Below, one piece after another: positions 16,932 to 26,585 of a stretch of 64,000 bases of DNA; position 1 is the stretch's first letter, and every line of letters begins with the position of its first letter. A program made the position numbers and the translations under genes. The notes below the pieces were generated by a model. The model did not search any database, was not told the DNA's origin, and saw nothing but the letters and a program-made list of their open reading frames with translations. This DNA is from Pseudomonas oryzihabitans (GTDB lineage: Bacteria; Pseudomonadota; Gammaproteobacteria; Pseudomonadales; Pseudomonadaceae), in NCBI RefSeq assembly GCF_006384975.1, contig NZ_CP021645.1:3376001-3440000 (forward strand). The letters are read 5' to 3'.

Positions 16932-16955
16932 ATCATCGCCATCGATAAATAAGTT
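16932..16955. promoter_or_regulatory. Candidate MexT binding site upstream of mexE
   Basis: ATCA-N5-ATCGAT-N4 at 16932-16950 matches the first 15 positions of the remembered MexT consensus (ATCA-N5-GTCGAT) with one mismatch; the ACYAT end is not matched. It lies about 85 bp before the mexE start, the position expected for activation. Confidence 0.5.
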
Positions 16956-17036
16956 CGAGCCCTTCGATTCGTCGCTGCCCGCGCGCGGCGGCAGACTCGC
17001 CTCCCTGACCTCTTTCCACCTCGGGCGGACTCGAAC

Positions 17037-18254
17037 ATGGATCTCTTCGCGAAAACCCTCGGCCCGCTGGCCCTGACCTCTACCCTGTTGCTCGCCGCCT
17101 GCGGCGATTCCCATCCCCAAGCCAGTGCCGCCCCACCCGCGCCCAAGGTGAGCGCCGCCGAGGTGCTGCGCCAACCGGTGGTGGAATGGGACGAGGTGAC
17201 CGGGCGCCTGGAAGCACCGGAATCCGTGGTGGTGCGTCCCCGCGTGTCCGGCTACGTCGACCGCGTGCTGTTCCACGAGGGTGCCCGGGTCAAGCGCGGC
17301 GACCTGCTGCTGCAGATCGATCCACGGCCCTTCCAGGCCGAGGTCAAGCGCCTCGAAGCCGAGCTGCAACAGGCCCGCGCCAATGCCAGCCGCACCGCCG
17401 ACGAAGCCGCTCGTGGCGAGCGCCTGCGCAGCAGCAACGCCATCTCCGCGGAAATCGTCGAGGCCCGGCGCAGCGCCGCCCAGGAAGCCAAGGCCAGCGT
17501 CGCCGCCGCCCAGGCGCAACTCGATGCCGCGCGCCTGAATCTGGGCTTTACCGAGGTCCGCGCCGCCATCGATGGTCGCGTCGGCCGTGCCGAGGTGACC
17601 GCCGGTAACCTGGTCAACGCCGGTGACACCCGCCTCACCACCCTGGTATCCACCGACAAGGTCTATGCCTATTTCGATGCCGACGAGCGCGTCTTCCTCA
17701 AGCAGCAGGCCCTGGCCCGCCAGGGTCAGCGCGGCGCGGCCAGCCCGGTCTACATGGCACTGTCCAACGAAGACGACTTCTCCCACGAAGGCCACATGGA
17801 CTTCATGGACAACCAGCTCGATCCGCGTACCGGCACCATCCACGGTCGCGCCGTGTTCGACAACGCCGACGGCCGCTTCACCCCGGGGCTCTACGCCCGG
17901 CTGCGGCTGGTGGGCAGCGGTACCTACGAAGGCACTCTGATCCAGGACGCCGCCGTGGGCACCGACCTGGGCAAGAAATTCGTACTGGTGGTGGACGGCC
18001 AGAACAAGGCCGCCTATCGCACCGTCGACCTGGGCCCGCGTCTGGAAGGCCTGCGCATCGTGCGCAAGGGGCTGGAAGCCGGCGATCGCATCGTGGTCAA
18101 CGGCCTGCAGCGGGTGCGCCCGGGCATGACCGTCGACGCCCAGTCGGTGCCCATGGCCGATGCCACCACCCTGGCCGCCCTCAAGCGCCAGCGTGATGCT
18201 GTCCTGGCCAGCCTGCCGGCACCGATCCAGCCGCTCAAGGTGGGTAGTCGCTAG
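17037..18254 (+). CDS. mexE: RND efflux periplasmic adaptor MexE
   Basis: A 405-residue membrane-fusion protein of the MexEF-OprN pump, which exports chloramphenicol, fluoroquinolones, trimethoprim and quorum-sensing precursors. The N-terminus has a lipoprotein signal (LLLAAC, Cys 21). Lipoyl and hairpin domains follow: EAPESVVVRPRVSGYVDRV, GDLLLQIDPRPF, then a coiled-coil with repeated EAARGERLRSSNAIS; the beta-barrel and membrane-proximal parts include GRAEVTAGNLV and FTPGLYARLRLVG. The closest family match is MexE over its whole length. mexF follows after 155 bp that contain a REP pair. Confidence 0.92.
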   Translation: MDLFAKTLGPLALTSTLLLAACGDSHPQASAAPPAPKVSAAEVLRQPVVEWDEVTGRLEAPESVVVRPRVSGYVDRVLFHEGARVKRGDLLLQIDPRPFQAEVKRLEAELQQARANASRTADEAARGERLRSSNAISAEIVEARRSAAQEAKASVAAAQAQLDAARLNLGFTEVRAAIDGRVGRAEVTAGNLVNAGDTRLTTLVSTDKVYAYFDADERVFLKQQALARQGQRGAASPVYMALSNEDDFSHEGHMDFMDNQLDPRTGTIHGRAVFDNADGRFTPGLYARLRLVGSGTYEGTLIQDAAVGTDLGKKFVLVVDGQNKAAYRTVDLGPRLEGLRIVRKGLEAGDRIVVNGLQRVRPGMTVDAQSVPMADATTLAALKRQRDAVLASLPAPIQPLKVGSR

Positions 18255-18308
18255 GCCCCAGGCTCCACCCCGTCCAGCTCAAAACCTTCGCCCATAAAGG
18301 CATCGCGC

Positions 18309-18374
18309 TCATCGCGGCCATGGGCCGCTCCTACAGGCACGGACATCACCGTAGGAGCGGCACTTGGCGCGATG
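18309..18374. repeat. Inverted REP pair between mexE and mexF
   Basis: Two REP-type units with the core CGCTCCTAC / GTAGGAGCG face each other at 18309-18334 and 18351-18374. The left unit has a strong GCGGCC/GGCCGC stem; the right is degenerate. This is the REPIN arrangement common in Pseudomonas. Confidence 0.8.
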
Positions 18375-18409
18375 GACGCGACGGCCGCCTGTTGCCCAAG
18401 GAAAGCCCG

Positions 18410-21400
18410 ATGAACTTCTCCCAGTTCTTCATCCGCCGGCCGATCTTCGCCGCCGTGCTCTCGCTGATCATCCTGATCGGCGGGGCCATCTCGCTGTTCC
18501 AGTTACCGATCAGCGAATACCCCGAGGTGGTACCGCCCACCGTGGTGGTACGCGCCACCTTCCCCGGCGCCAACCCCAAGGTGATCGGCGAGACCGTCGC
18601 CGCGCCCCTGGAGCAGGCCATGAACGGCGTGGAGCACATGCTCTATCTATCGTCCCAGTCCACCGCCGACGGCAAGCTGACGCTGACCATCACCTTCGCC
18701 CTGGGCACCAACCTGGATACCGCCCAGGTGCAGGTGCAGAACCGCGTCACCCGCACCCTGCCCAAACTGCCGGAAGAGGTGCAGCGCCTCGGCGTGACCG
18801 CCGACAAGGCCTCGCCGGACCTGGCGATGGTGGTGCACCTGACCTCGCCGGACCAGCGCTACGACATGCTCTACCTGTCCAACTACGCCCTGATCAACGT
18901 CAAGGACGAGCTGGCACGACTGGACGGCGTGGGCGACGTCCAGCTGTTCGGCATGGGCGACTATTCCCTGCGCGTCTGGCTCGATCCGGACAAGGTGGCC
19001 TCGCGCGGCCTGACCGCCAGCGACGTGGTCGCCGCCATCCGCGAGCAGAACCGCCAGGTCGCGGCCGGTGCCCTGGGCGCGCCGCCGACACCGGGCAGCA
19101 CCAGCTTCCAGTTGGCCATCAACACCCAGGGGCGCCTGGTGGATGAGGAAGAATTCGCCAACATCATCGTGCGCGCCGGCAGCGACGGCCAGATCACCCG
19201 GCTGCGCGACATCGCCCGCATCGAACTGGGCTCCAACCAGTACGCGCTGAGATCTCTGCTGAACAACCAGCCGGCGGTGGCCATCCCGATCTTCCAGCGC
19301 CCCGGCAGCAATGCCATCGACCTGTCCAACCAGGTGCGCGCCAAGATGGCCGAGCTCAAGCAGAGCTTCCCCCAGGGCATGGACTACGAGATCGTCTACG
19401 ACCCGACCATCTTCGTGCGCGGCTCCATCGAAGCCGTGGTGCACACCCTGTTCGAAGCCATCATCCTGGTGGTGCTGGTGGTGATCCTGTTCCTGCAGAC
19501 CTGGCGCGCCTCCATCATTCCCCTGGCGGCGGTGCCGGTGTCGCTGATCGGCACCTTCGCGGTGATGCACGCCTTCGGCTTCTCGCTCAATGCGCTGTCG
19601 CTGTTCGGCCTGGTGCTGGCCATCGGCATCGTGGTGGACGACGCCATCGTGGTGGTGGAAAACGTCGAGCGGAATATCGGTCTCGGCCTCGACCCGGTGG
19701 CGGCCACCCGGCGCGCCATGGGCGAGGTGACCGGCCCGATCATCGCCACCGCCCTGGTGCTCTGCGCGGTGTTCGTTCCCACCGCCTTCATCTCCGGCCT
19801 CACCGGGCAGTTCTACCGGCAATTCGCCCTGACCATCGCCATCTCCACGGTGATCTCGGCCTTCAACTCCCTGACCCTGTCGCCGGCCCTGGCCGCCGTG
19901 CTGCTCAAGGGCCACGATGCGCCCAAGGACCGCTTCTCGCGGCTGCTCGACCGCTTGTTCGGCGGCTGGTTGTTCGCCCCCTTCAACCGTTTCTTCGACA
20001 AGGCCAGCCATGGCTACGTCGGCACCGTGCGCCGCGTGCTGCGCGGCGGTTCCATCGTGCTGGTGCTCTATGTGGTGCTGCTCGGCCTGACCGGCCTGGG
20101 TCTGATCAAGACGCCCACCGGCTTCGTACCGCCGCAGGACAAGCAGTACCTGGTGGCCTTCGCCCAGTTGCCCGACGCCGCCACCCTGGATCGCAGCGAG
20201 GACGTCATCCGCCGCATGTCGGCCATCGCCCTCAAGCACCCCGGCGTGGAAAGCACCGTGGCCTTCCCCGGCCTGTCCATCAACGGCTTCACCAACAGCC
20301 CCAACAGCGGCATCGTCTTCGTGACCCTGAAGCCCTTCGAGGAGCGCCGCGATGCCTCGCTGTCGGCCGGTGCCATCGCCGCCCAGCTCAATGGTGAATT
20401 CGCGTCCATCCAGGAATCCATCATCGCCATCTTCCCGCCGCCGCCGGTACAGGGGCTGGGCAGCATCGGCGGCTTCCGCCTGCAGGTGGAGGACCGCGGC
20501 AACCTGGGCTACGAGGAACTCTACACCCAGACCCAGAGCGTGCTGGCCAAGGCGCGGCAGTTGCCGGAGCTGGCGCCGGAGTCGCTGTTCACCAGCTACC
20601 AGGTCAACGTGCCGCAGATCGATGCCCACATCGACCGCGAGAAGGCCAAGACCCACGGGGTGCCCATCGACGCCATCTTCGACACCCTGCAGGCCTACCT
20701 GGGCTCGACCTACGCCAACGACTTCAATCGCTTCGGCCGCACCTTCCAGGTCAACGTCCAGGCCGACCAGCGCTTCCGCCTGGAGCCCGAGCAGATCGGC
20801 CAGCTCAAGGTGCGCAACGACCGCGGCGAGATGGTGCCCCTGTCCACCTTCGTCAAGATCAGCGACACCGCCGGCCCCGACCGGGTGATGCACTACAACG
20901 GCTTCCTCACCGCCGAGATCAACGGCGCGCCAGCACCGGGCTACAGCTCCGGCCAGGCCCAGGCGGCCATCGAGCGGCTGCTCAAGCAGGAGCTGCCCAA
21001 CGGCATGACCTTCGAATGGACCGAGCTGACCTACCAGCAGATCCTCTCCGGCAATACCGCCCTGCTGGTGTTCCCGCTCTGCGTGCTGCTGGCCTTCCTG
21101 GTGCTGGCCGCCCAGTACGAGAGCTGGAGCCTGCCGCTGGCGGTGATCCTGATCGTGCCCATGACCCTACTCTCGGCCATCACCGGGGTGATCCTGGCCG
21201 GCAGCGACAACAACATCTTCACCCAGATCGGCCTGATCGTGCTGGTGGGCCTGGCGTGCAAGAACGCCATCCTCATCGTCGAGTTCGCCAAGGACCAGCA
21301 GGCCACCGGCAAGGACCGCGTCGCCGCGGTGCTGGAGGCCTGCCGCCTGCGGCTGCGGCCCATCCTGATGACCAGCTTCGCCTTCATCATGGGCGTGGTA

Positions 21401-21586
21401 CCCCTGGTGACCTCCACCGGCGCCGGCGCCGAGATGCGCCACGCCATGGGCGTCGCGGTGTTCTCCGGGATGCTCGGGGTGACCTTCTTCGGCCTGCTGC
21501 TCACACCGCTGTTCTATACCCTGGTGCGCGCCTTCGTGGAGCGTCGCCAGGCCCGTTCCGCCATCGCCCGGGAGGCCCAGGCATGA
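18410..21586 (+). CDS. mexF: RND efflux inner-membrane pump MexF
   Basis: A 1058-residue resistance-nodulation-division transporter of the HAE-1 family starting MNFSQFFIRRPIFAAVLSL. It has twelve transmembrane segments, two large periplasmic loops, and the proton-relay acidic pair in GIVVDDAIVVVENVER. The repeated-half features (VLAAQYESWSLPLAVILIVP, GLACKNAILIVEFAKD) are intact. It works with MexE and OprN. The upstream ATG at 18320 lies in the REP pair and is not the start. The stop codon overlaps the oprN start (ATGA). Confidence 0.95.
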   Translation: MNFSQFFIRRPIFAAVLSLIILIGGAISLFQLPISEYPEVVPPTVVVRATFPGANPKVIGETVAAPLEQAMNGVEHMLYLSSQSTADGKLTLTITFALGTNLDTAQVQVQNRVTRTLPKLPEEVQRLGVTADKASPDLAMVVHLTSPDQRYDMLYLSNYALINVKDELARLDGVGDVQLFGMGDYSLRVWLDPDKVASRGLTASDVVAAIREQNRQVAAGALGAPPTPGSTSFQLAINTQGRLVDEEEFANIIVRAGSDGQITRLRDIARIELGSNQYALRSLLNNQPAVAIPIFQRPGSNAIDLSNQVRAKMAELKQSFPQGMDYEIVYDPTIFVRGSIEAVVHTLFEAIILVVLVVILFLQTWRASIIPLAAVPVSLIGTFAVMHAFGFSLNALSLFGLVLAIGIVVDDAIVVVENVERNIGLGLDPVAATRRAMGEVTGPIIATALVLCAVFVPTAFISGLTGQFYRQFALTIAISTVISAFNSLTLSPALAAVLLKGHDAPKDRFSRLLDRLFGGWLFAPFNRFFDKASHGYVGTVRRVLRGGSIVLVLYVVLLGLTGLGLIKTPTGFVPPQDKQYLVAFAQLPDAATLDRSEDVIRRMSAIALKHPGVESTVAFPGLSINGFTNSPNSGIVFVTLKPFEERRDASLSAGAIAAQLNGEFASIQESIIAIFPPPPVQGLGSIGGFRLQVEDRGNLGYEELYTQTQSVLAKARQLPELAPESLFTSYQVNVPQIDAHIDREKAKTHGVPIDAIFDTLQAYLGSTYANDFNRFGRTFQVNVQADQRFRLEPEQIGQLKVRNDRGEMVPLSTFVKISDTAGPDRVMHYNGFLTAEINGAPAPGYSSGQAQAAIERLLKQELPNGMTFEWTELTYQQILSGNTALLVFPLCVLLAFLVLAAQYESWSLPLAVILIVPMTLLSAITGVILAGSDNNIFTQIGLIVLVGLACKNAILIVEFAKDQQATGKDRVAAVLEACRLRLRPILMTSFAFIMGVVPLVTSTGAGAEMRHAMGVAVFSGMLGVTFFGLLLTPLFYTLVRAFVERRQARSAIAREAQA

Positions 21587-23016
21587 AGGTCTTCGCTCCC
21601 CTGCTGCTGGCGCTGGCGGTTTCCGCCTGCGCCGTCGGCCCGCACTACCAGGCGCTGCAGCCGGCGCCCGCCCAGCTCAAGGCCAGCCAGCAGCCCAGCG
21701 TCTATGACCAGGGCCGCTTCGAGGCCCTCTGGTGGCGCCAGTTCGAGGACCCGACCCTCAACGCCCTGGTCGCCAGCAGCCTGGACGGCAACCGCGAATT
21801 GCGCGCCGCCTTCGCCCGGCTGCGCGCCGCCCGTGCCCTGCGCGACGACGACGCCAACGACCTCTATCCGACGGTCACCAGCCGCGCCAGCAGCCAGCTC
21901 GGCAAGGCCCAGCAACCCGGTTTCACCGAGGAACGGGTCAACAGCGACCGCTACGACCTGGGCCTGGACATGGCCTGGGAAATCGATCTGTTCGGTCGGG
22001 TCCGCCATGCCCTGGAAGCCAGCGACGCCCGCGCCGAAGCGGCGGCCTCCGACCTCGCCGCCCTGCAGGTCAGCCTGATCGCGGAATTGGTGGACGCCTA
22101 TGGCGACCTGCGCGGCGCCCAGCTGCGCGAACGCATCGCCCGCGACAACCTGGGCAACCAGCGCGAGGCCCGCCGGCTGACCGTGACCCTGAGGGACGAA
22201 GGCATGGGCAGCGACCTGGACGTGCAACGCAGCGAAGCACGCCTGGCCGCCACCGAGGCCAGCCTGCCGGAGTTCCAGGCCCAGGCCACCCGCGCGCGCA
22301 ATCGCATCGCCACCCTGCTCGGCGAGCGGCCGGATGCCCTGAGCGTGGATCTCTCGCCCAAGGCCCTACCGGCCATCGCCAAGCGCCTGCCCATCGGCGA
22401 TCCCGGCGAATTGCTGCGCCGCCGCCCGGACGTGGCCGCCGCCGAGCGCCGCCTGGCCGCCGCCACCGCCGACGTGGGCGTGGCCACGGCCGATCTCTTC
22501 CCGCGGGTCAGCCTCTCGGGCTTTCTCGGCTTCACCGCCGGGCGCGGCTCGCAGATCGGCAGCAGCGCCGCCCGCGCCTGGGCCCTCGGACCGAGTATCA
22601 GTTGGCCGGCCTTCGACCTGGGCAGCGTCCGCGCCCGCTTGCGCGGCGCCCGCGCCGGCTCCAATGAAGCCCTGGCCAACTACGAGCAGCAGGTACTGAC
22701 CGCCCTGGAAGAGAGCGCCAACGCCTTCAGCGACTACGGGCGCCGCCAGGAACGCCTGCAGGCCCTGATCCGCCAGTCGGTGGCCAGCCGCGCCGCCGCC
22801 GACCAGGCCGAGATCCGCTATCGCGAAGGCGGCACCGACTTCCTGGTGCTGCTCGACGCCCAGCGCGAGCGCCTGGCCGCCGAGGACCAGCAGGCCCAGG
22901 GCGAGATCGAGCTCTATCGCGGCATCGTTGCCCTCTACAAGGCCCTGGGTGGCGGCTGGGATGTCCCGCCCGCCCGTCTCGCCCAGGCCACCGCTTCCCC
23001 CGCGCCGGCGCTCTGA
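21583..23016 (+). CDS. oprN: RND efflux outer-membrane channel OprN
   Basis: A 477-residue TolC-like outer-membrane factor of the NodT family. It starts MKVFAPLLLALAVSACAVGP, with a lipobox (LAVSAC) for N-terminal acylation. Two outer-membrane efflux repeats are visible, each with the long alpha-helical segments (WEIDLFGRVRHALEASDARAE; PAFDLGSVRARLRGAR). It ends in the usual WDVPP region and forms the exit duct of MexEF. It overlaps mexF by 4 bases and is followed by a terminator. Confidence 0.9.
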   Translation: MKVFAPLLLALAVSACAVGPHYQALQPAPAQLKASQQPSVYDQGRFEALWWRQFEDPTLNALVASSLDGNRELRAAFARLRAARALRDDDANDLYPTVTSRASSQLGKAQQPGFTEERVNSDRYDLGLDMAWEIDLFGRVRHALEASDARAEAAASDLAALQVSLIAELVDAYGDLRGAQLRERIARDNLGNQREARRLTVTLRDEGMGSDLDVQRSEARLAATEASLPEFQAQATRARNRIATLLGERPDALSVDLSPKALPAIAKRLPIGDPGELLRRRPDVAAAERRLAAATADVGVATADLFPRVSLSGFLGFTAGRGSQIGSSAARAWALGPSISWPAFDLGSVRARLRGARAGSNEALANYEQQVLTALEESANAFSDYGRRQERLQALIRQSVASRAAADQAEIRYREGGTDFLVLLDAQRERLAAEDQQAQGEIELYRGIVALYKALGGGWDVPPARLAQATASPAPAL

Positions 23017-23031
23017 CCGCTGGCGCTTACC

Positions 23032-23074
23032 CCCGGCACGCGTTTCGTGCTCCTTTGGCGTGTCGGGTTTTTTT
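23032..23074 (+). terminator. Terminator of the mexEF-oprN operon
   Basis: A 9-bp stem with one G-U pair (CCCGGCACG at 23032-23040, CGTGTCGGG at 23059-23067) is followed by seven T. It lies 16 bp after oprN. Confidence 0.75.
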
Positions 23075-23288
23075 CTTCCCCCTGCATCCGGCGGCCCGCC
23101 CAGGGCACGCCGGGTGTGTCTCTCCTGCGGACGTGAGCAAAAGCCCGTTCCAGAGGTCTCATTCAGGCCTGGCAGACATCCAACCCAGGCATGCACCCGG
23201 GTCAGGGCCACATGCGCCCTGTTTCCTAATATTTTGTAAGGGAGACAGGTCTAGGAATTCGCGGTCTGTCTTTTATTATCACCGAAGG

Positions 23289-23315
23289 TTATTAAACCGC
23301 CGGTTCTTGTATAAA
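23289..23315 (+). promoter_or_regulatory. Possible promoter of the mrp operon
   Basis: The 430-bp gap between oprN and mrpA holds no ORF. Within it 23260-23325 is AT-rich, with a good -10 (TATAAA, 23310-23315) preceded by TG and a possible -35 (TTATTA, 23289-23294) at a short 15-bp spacing. The rest (23075-23260 and 23330-23446) shows no recognisable site, leaving a leader of about 120 nt. Confidence 0.35.
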
Positions 23316-23446
23316 ACCTTGAGATAGGTCTGCCTCCCCGTCGCCGTTCCGGCGATCTTCGGGCGGGCAGGCGCACCGCCGCACGAGGCATCGAGGAAGC
23401 CCAGTCGACCACACCGCCACGAGGCGGCTAGCTACAGGATGCAGGC

Positions 23447-26254
23447 ATGGTATTGGCGCTGATCATCGCGTTGCCTTTCATGGGCACCCTCCTTTCGCTG
23501 CTGGCCGGGCGCCGCAGCCGATCGGCCTGTGCCCTGGCGACCGCGTTGGCGCCCGCCGTGGCCCTGGCCCTGTTGCTCACGCAGCTGCCAGCCGTGCTGG
23601 AGGGCGCCGTGCTGCTGCACCGGGTCGACTGGCTGCCGGCGCTGGGCCTGAATCTCAGCCTGCGCCTGGACGGCCTGGGGCTGATGTTCGTCCTGATGAT
23701 CCTGGTCATCGGCCTCTTGGTGATCCTCTATGCCGCCTATTACCTGGGCAAGGACGAGCCGGTCGGGCGCTTCTTCGCCTACCTGCTGCTGTTCATGGGC
23801 GCCATGCTGGGCATGGTGCTGGCGGAAAACCTGCTGCTGCTGATGGTGTTCTGGGAGCTGACCAGCCTGGCGTCCTTCCTGCTGATCGGTTTCTGGAGCC
23901 ACAGCAAGGAAGCGCGCCAGGGCGCGCGCATGGCGCTGACCGTCACTGGCGGTGGCGGCCTGGCGCTGCTCGCCGGCATCCTCTTGATCGGCCATATCGT
24001 CGGCAGCTTCGAACTCAGCGACGTCCTGGCCGCCGGCCCGCTGATCACCGGCCACGCCCTCTATCCGCTGGCGCTGATCCTGGTGCTGTTGGGCGTCTTC
24101 ACCAAGTCCGCGCAATTCCCCTTCCACTTCTGGCTGCCCCAGGCCATGGCCGCGCCGACGCCGGTGTCGGCCTATCTGCACTCGGCGACCATGGTCAAGG
24201 CCGGGGTCTTCCTTCTGGCGCGCCTTTATCCGGCGCTGGCCGATTCGGACTGGTGGTTCTACATCGTCACCCTCACCGGCCTCGCCACCCTGGTGGTGGG
24301 CGCCGTCCTGGCGCTGTTCCAGCACGACCTCAAGGGGCTGCTGGCCTATTCCACCATCAGCCACCTGGGCCTGATCACCCTGCTGTTCGGCCTCGACACC
24401 CAGCTGTCCACCGTGGCGGCGGTGTTCCACATCCTCAACCACGCCACCTTCAAGGCCTCGCTGTTCATGGCCGCCGGGATCATCGACCACGAGACCGGCA
24501 GCCGCGACATGCGCCGCCTCGCCGGTCTCTGGCGCTACATGCCGCACACCGCGGTGCTGGCCATGGTCGCCGCCGCGGCCATGGGCGGGGTGCCCTTGCT
24601 CAACGGCTTCCTGAGCAAGGAGATGTTCTTCAACGAGACCCTCAACCACGGCCTGTTCGGTAGCTTCAGCTGGATAGTGCCGGCGCTGGCGGTGCTCTAC
24701 GGGGTCTTCTCGGTGGCCTATTCGCTGCGCTTCATCCACGACGTCTTCTTCAACGGCGAACCGCGCGACCTGCCCCACTATCCGCCCCACGAGCCGCCGC
24801 GCTACATGAAGATCCCGGTGGAGATCCTGGTGCTGCTCTGCCTGCTGGTCGGCATAGTGCCCGGCTACACCGTGGCGCCGCTGTTGGCCGCTGGTGCCAG
24901 CGCCGCCCTGGGCGGCAGCCTGCCCGAGTACAGCCTGGCCATCTGGCACGGCTTCAACACCGCCCTGATGATGAGCATCCTGGCCATGGTGGGTGGCGTG
25001 GTGGTCTACGCCTGCCGCCAGCCGCTGTTCCGCTGGCAGGCGGGCCTGCCGGACGTGGATGCCCGCCTGGTCTTCGAGCACGCCCTCAACCGCCTGATCG
25101 GCTTCGCACGAGGTGTCACCCAGCGCCTGGAGAGCGGTTCGCTGCAGCGCTACATCGCCCTGATGCTGCTGGCCACCCTGGTGCTGCTGGTGACGGCGCT
25201 GTCCGGCCTGGATGTCCTCGGCGGCGAGGTCGCGCTCTCCCCCGTCGATCCGCTCACCGCCCTGGGCCTGGGTATCCTCATGCTGACCGCGGTGCTGACG
25301 GTGGTCTTCCATCGCAACCGCCTCAAAGCGCTGATGACCCTGAGCACCGTGGGCCTGATCGTGTCTCTGCTGTTCGCCCGCTATTCCGCGCCGGACCTGG
25401 CGCTGACCCAGCTGTCGGTGGAGGTGGTGACCATCATCCTGCTGGTGCTGGCGCTGTTCTTCATGCCCGATCGCACCCCCATCGAATCCAGCAGCCTGCG
25501 TGGCCTGCGCGATGTGCTGCTGGCCGGCGGCCTGGGGCTGATGGTGGCGCTGCTGGCCTATGCCGTGCTGACCCGCCCCTACACGGGCATCGGCGACTTC
25601 TTCCTGGCCAACTCGGTGTCCGGTGGCGGTGGCTACAACGTGGTCAACGTCATCCTGGTGGACTTCCGCGGCTTCGACACCCTGGGCGAGATCACCGTGC
25701 TGGCCATCGCCGCCGCCGGTGTCTACGGCCTGCTCAAGCACCTGCACCTGCCGCACCCGCTGGTCGATCCCAAGGGCACGCCCTGGTCCCGCGACAGCCA
25801 TCCGATGATCCTCAACAACGTGGCCCGGGTACTGCTGCCGCTGGCGCTGCTGGTCTCGGCCTTCGTCTTCGTACGCGGCCACAACCTGCCCGGTGGTGGC
25901 TTCATCGCCGGCCTGATCACCGCCATCGCCCTGATCCTGCAGTACGTCGCCCATGGCGTGACCTGGACCCAGCGCCGCCTGCCCGTCAGCTACCACACCC
26001 TGGCCGGACTCGGCGTGCTGATCGCCGCCCTTACCGGGCTGGGTTCCCTGGCGTTCGGCCGACCCTTCCTCACCACCGCCTTCGACTACTTCGCCATTCC
26101 GCTGATCGGCAAGACCGAATTGGCCACCGCCCTGATCTTCGATCTGGGCGTCTACCTCGCCGTCGTCGGCGCCACCCTCCTGATCCTCTCCAACCTCGGC
26201 CACGTCAGCCGGGACGAGACGGACAAGGACGGTTCCAGCCAGGAGGTGCTCTAA
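23447..26254 (+). CDS. mrpA: Mrp Na+(K+)/H+ antiporter subunit A fused to B
   Basis: A 935-residue membrane protein. About the first 650 residues form the NuoL/ND5-like subunit A with the proton-channel motif [21 protein letters not shown] and conserved Glu in [20 protein letters not shown]. The C-terminal part carries the MrpB-like domain ([36 protein letters not shown]). The A-B fusion defines group 2 Mrp systems (Sha/Pha), usual in Pseudomonas. Together the subunits export Na+ or K+ in exchange for H+ and support alkali and salt tolerance. The start at 23447 gives the expected N-terminus. mrpC follows after a single base. Confidence 0.92.
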   Translation: MVLALIIALPFMGTLLSLLAGRRSRSACALATALAPAVALALLLTQLPAVLEGAVLLHRVDWLPALGLNLSLRLDGLGLMFVLMILVIGLLVILYAAYYLGKDEPVGRFFAYLLLFMGAMLGMVLAENLLLLMVFWELTSLASFLLIGFWSHSKEARQGARMALTVTGGGGLALLAGILLIGHIVGSFELSDVLAAGPLITGHALYPLALILVLLGVFTKSAQFPFHFWLPQAMAAPTPVSAYLHSATMVKAGVFLLARLYPALADSDWWFYIVTLTGLATLVVGAVLALFQHDLKGLLAYSTISHLGLITLLFGLDTQLSTVAAVFHILNHATFKASLFMAAGIIDHETGSRDMRRLAGLWRYMPHTAVLAMVAAAAMGGVPLLNGFLSKEMFFNETLNHGLFGSFSWIVPALAVLYGVFSVAYSLRFIHDVFFNGEPRDLPHYPPHEPPRYMKIPVEILVLLCLLVGIVPGYTVAPLLAAGASAALGGSLPEYSLAIWHGFNTALMMSILAMVGGVVVYACRQPLFRWQAGLPDVDARLVFEHALNRLIGFARGVTQRLESGSLQRYIALMLLATLVLLVTALSGLDVLGGEVALSPVDPLTALGLGILMLTAVLTVVFHRNRLKALMTLSTVGLIVSLLFARYSAPDLALTQLSVEVVTIILLVLALFFMPDRTPIESSSLRGLRDVLLAGGLGLMVALLAYAVLTRPYTGIGDFFLANSVSGGGGYNVVNVILVDFRGFDTLGEITVLAIAAAGVYGLLKHLHLPHPLVDPKGTPWSRDSHPMILNNVARVLLPLALLVSAFVFVRGHNLPGGGFIAGLITAIALILQYVAHGVTWTQRRLPVSYHTLAGLGVLIAALTGLGSLAFGRPFLTTAFDYFAIPLIGKTELATALIFDLGVYLAVVGATLLILSNLGHVSRDETDKDGSSQEVL

Positions 26255-26255
26255 C

Positions 26256-26585
26256 ATGGAAATCCTGTTCTGCACGGCCCTTGGCGTGCTCACCGCCAGC
26301 GGCGTCTATCTGCTGCTGCGGGCCCGGCTCTATCCGGTGGTGCTCGGCCTCACCCTGCTCTCCTATGCGGTCAACCTCTTCCTCTTCGCCATGGGCCGGC
26401 TGCGTACCGGGGTGCCCGCGGTGATCGGCCAGGCCGCCGAGCAGGCCGATCCGGTGCCCCAGGCGCTGGTGCTCACCGCCATCGTCATCGGCTTCGCCAT
26501 GACCGCCTTCGTGGTCGCTCTGTCGTTACGCGCCCTGGGCGAGTTGCGCACCGATCACGTGGACGGCGAGGAACCGCGCCGATGA
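26256..26585 (+). CDS. mrpC: Mrp antiporter subunit C
   Basis: A 109-residue NuoK-like protein with three transmembrane helices. Motifs: GVYLLLRARLYPVVLGLTLLS and PQALVLTAIVIGFAMTAFVVAL, with the conserved TAIVIG segment. It belongs to the ion-translocating core of the antiporter. It starts one base after mrpA and overlaps mrpD by 4 bases (ATGA). Confidence 0.92.
   Translation: MEILFCTALGVLTASGVYLLLRARLYPVVLGLTLLSYAVNLFLFAMGRLRTGVPAVIGQAAEQADPVPQALVLTAIVIGFAMTAFVVALSLRALGELRTDHVDGEEPRR

Larger units (their letters stand above)
16643..17036. other. Intergenic region between hipB and mexE
   Basis: A 394-bp region without a supported ORF. The hipB side (16643-16800) is markedly AT-rich compared with the rest of the window and should hold the hipB promoter. 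The mexE side is GC-rich and contains the candidate MexT site. The sharp change in composition near 16800 may mark the end of the inserted block. Confidence 0.5.

Noticed and set aside
12778..17036. The mexT-mexE block considered as an IS element or integron
   Set aside because: No transposase, integrase, target duplication or terminal repeats could be found at its edges.
18647..20893. A 748-codon open frame opposite mexF
   Set aside because: Same antisense artefact; the plus strand encodes an intact RND pump over the whole stretch.
23432..26293. A 953-codon open frame on the minus strand opposite mrpA
   Set aside because: It is a mirror of a real gene: the composition is dominated by Gln, His, Gly and Asp runs, no domain is visible, and the plus-strand MrpA has clear family motifs. 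GC-rich codon use leaves the antisense frame open.
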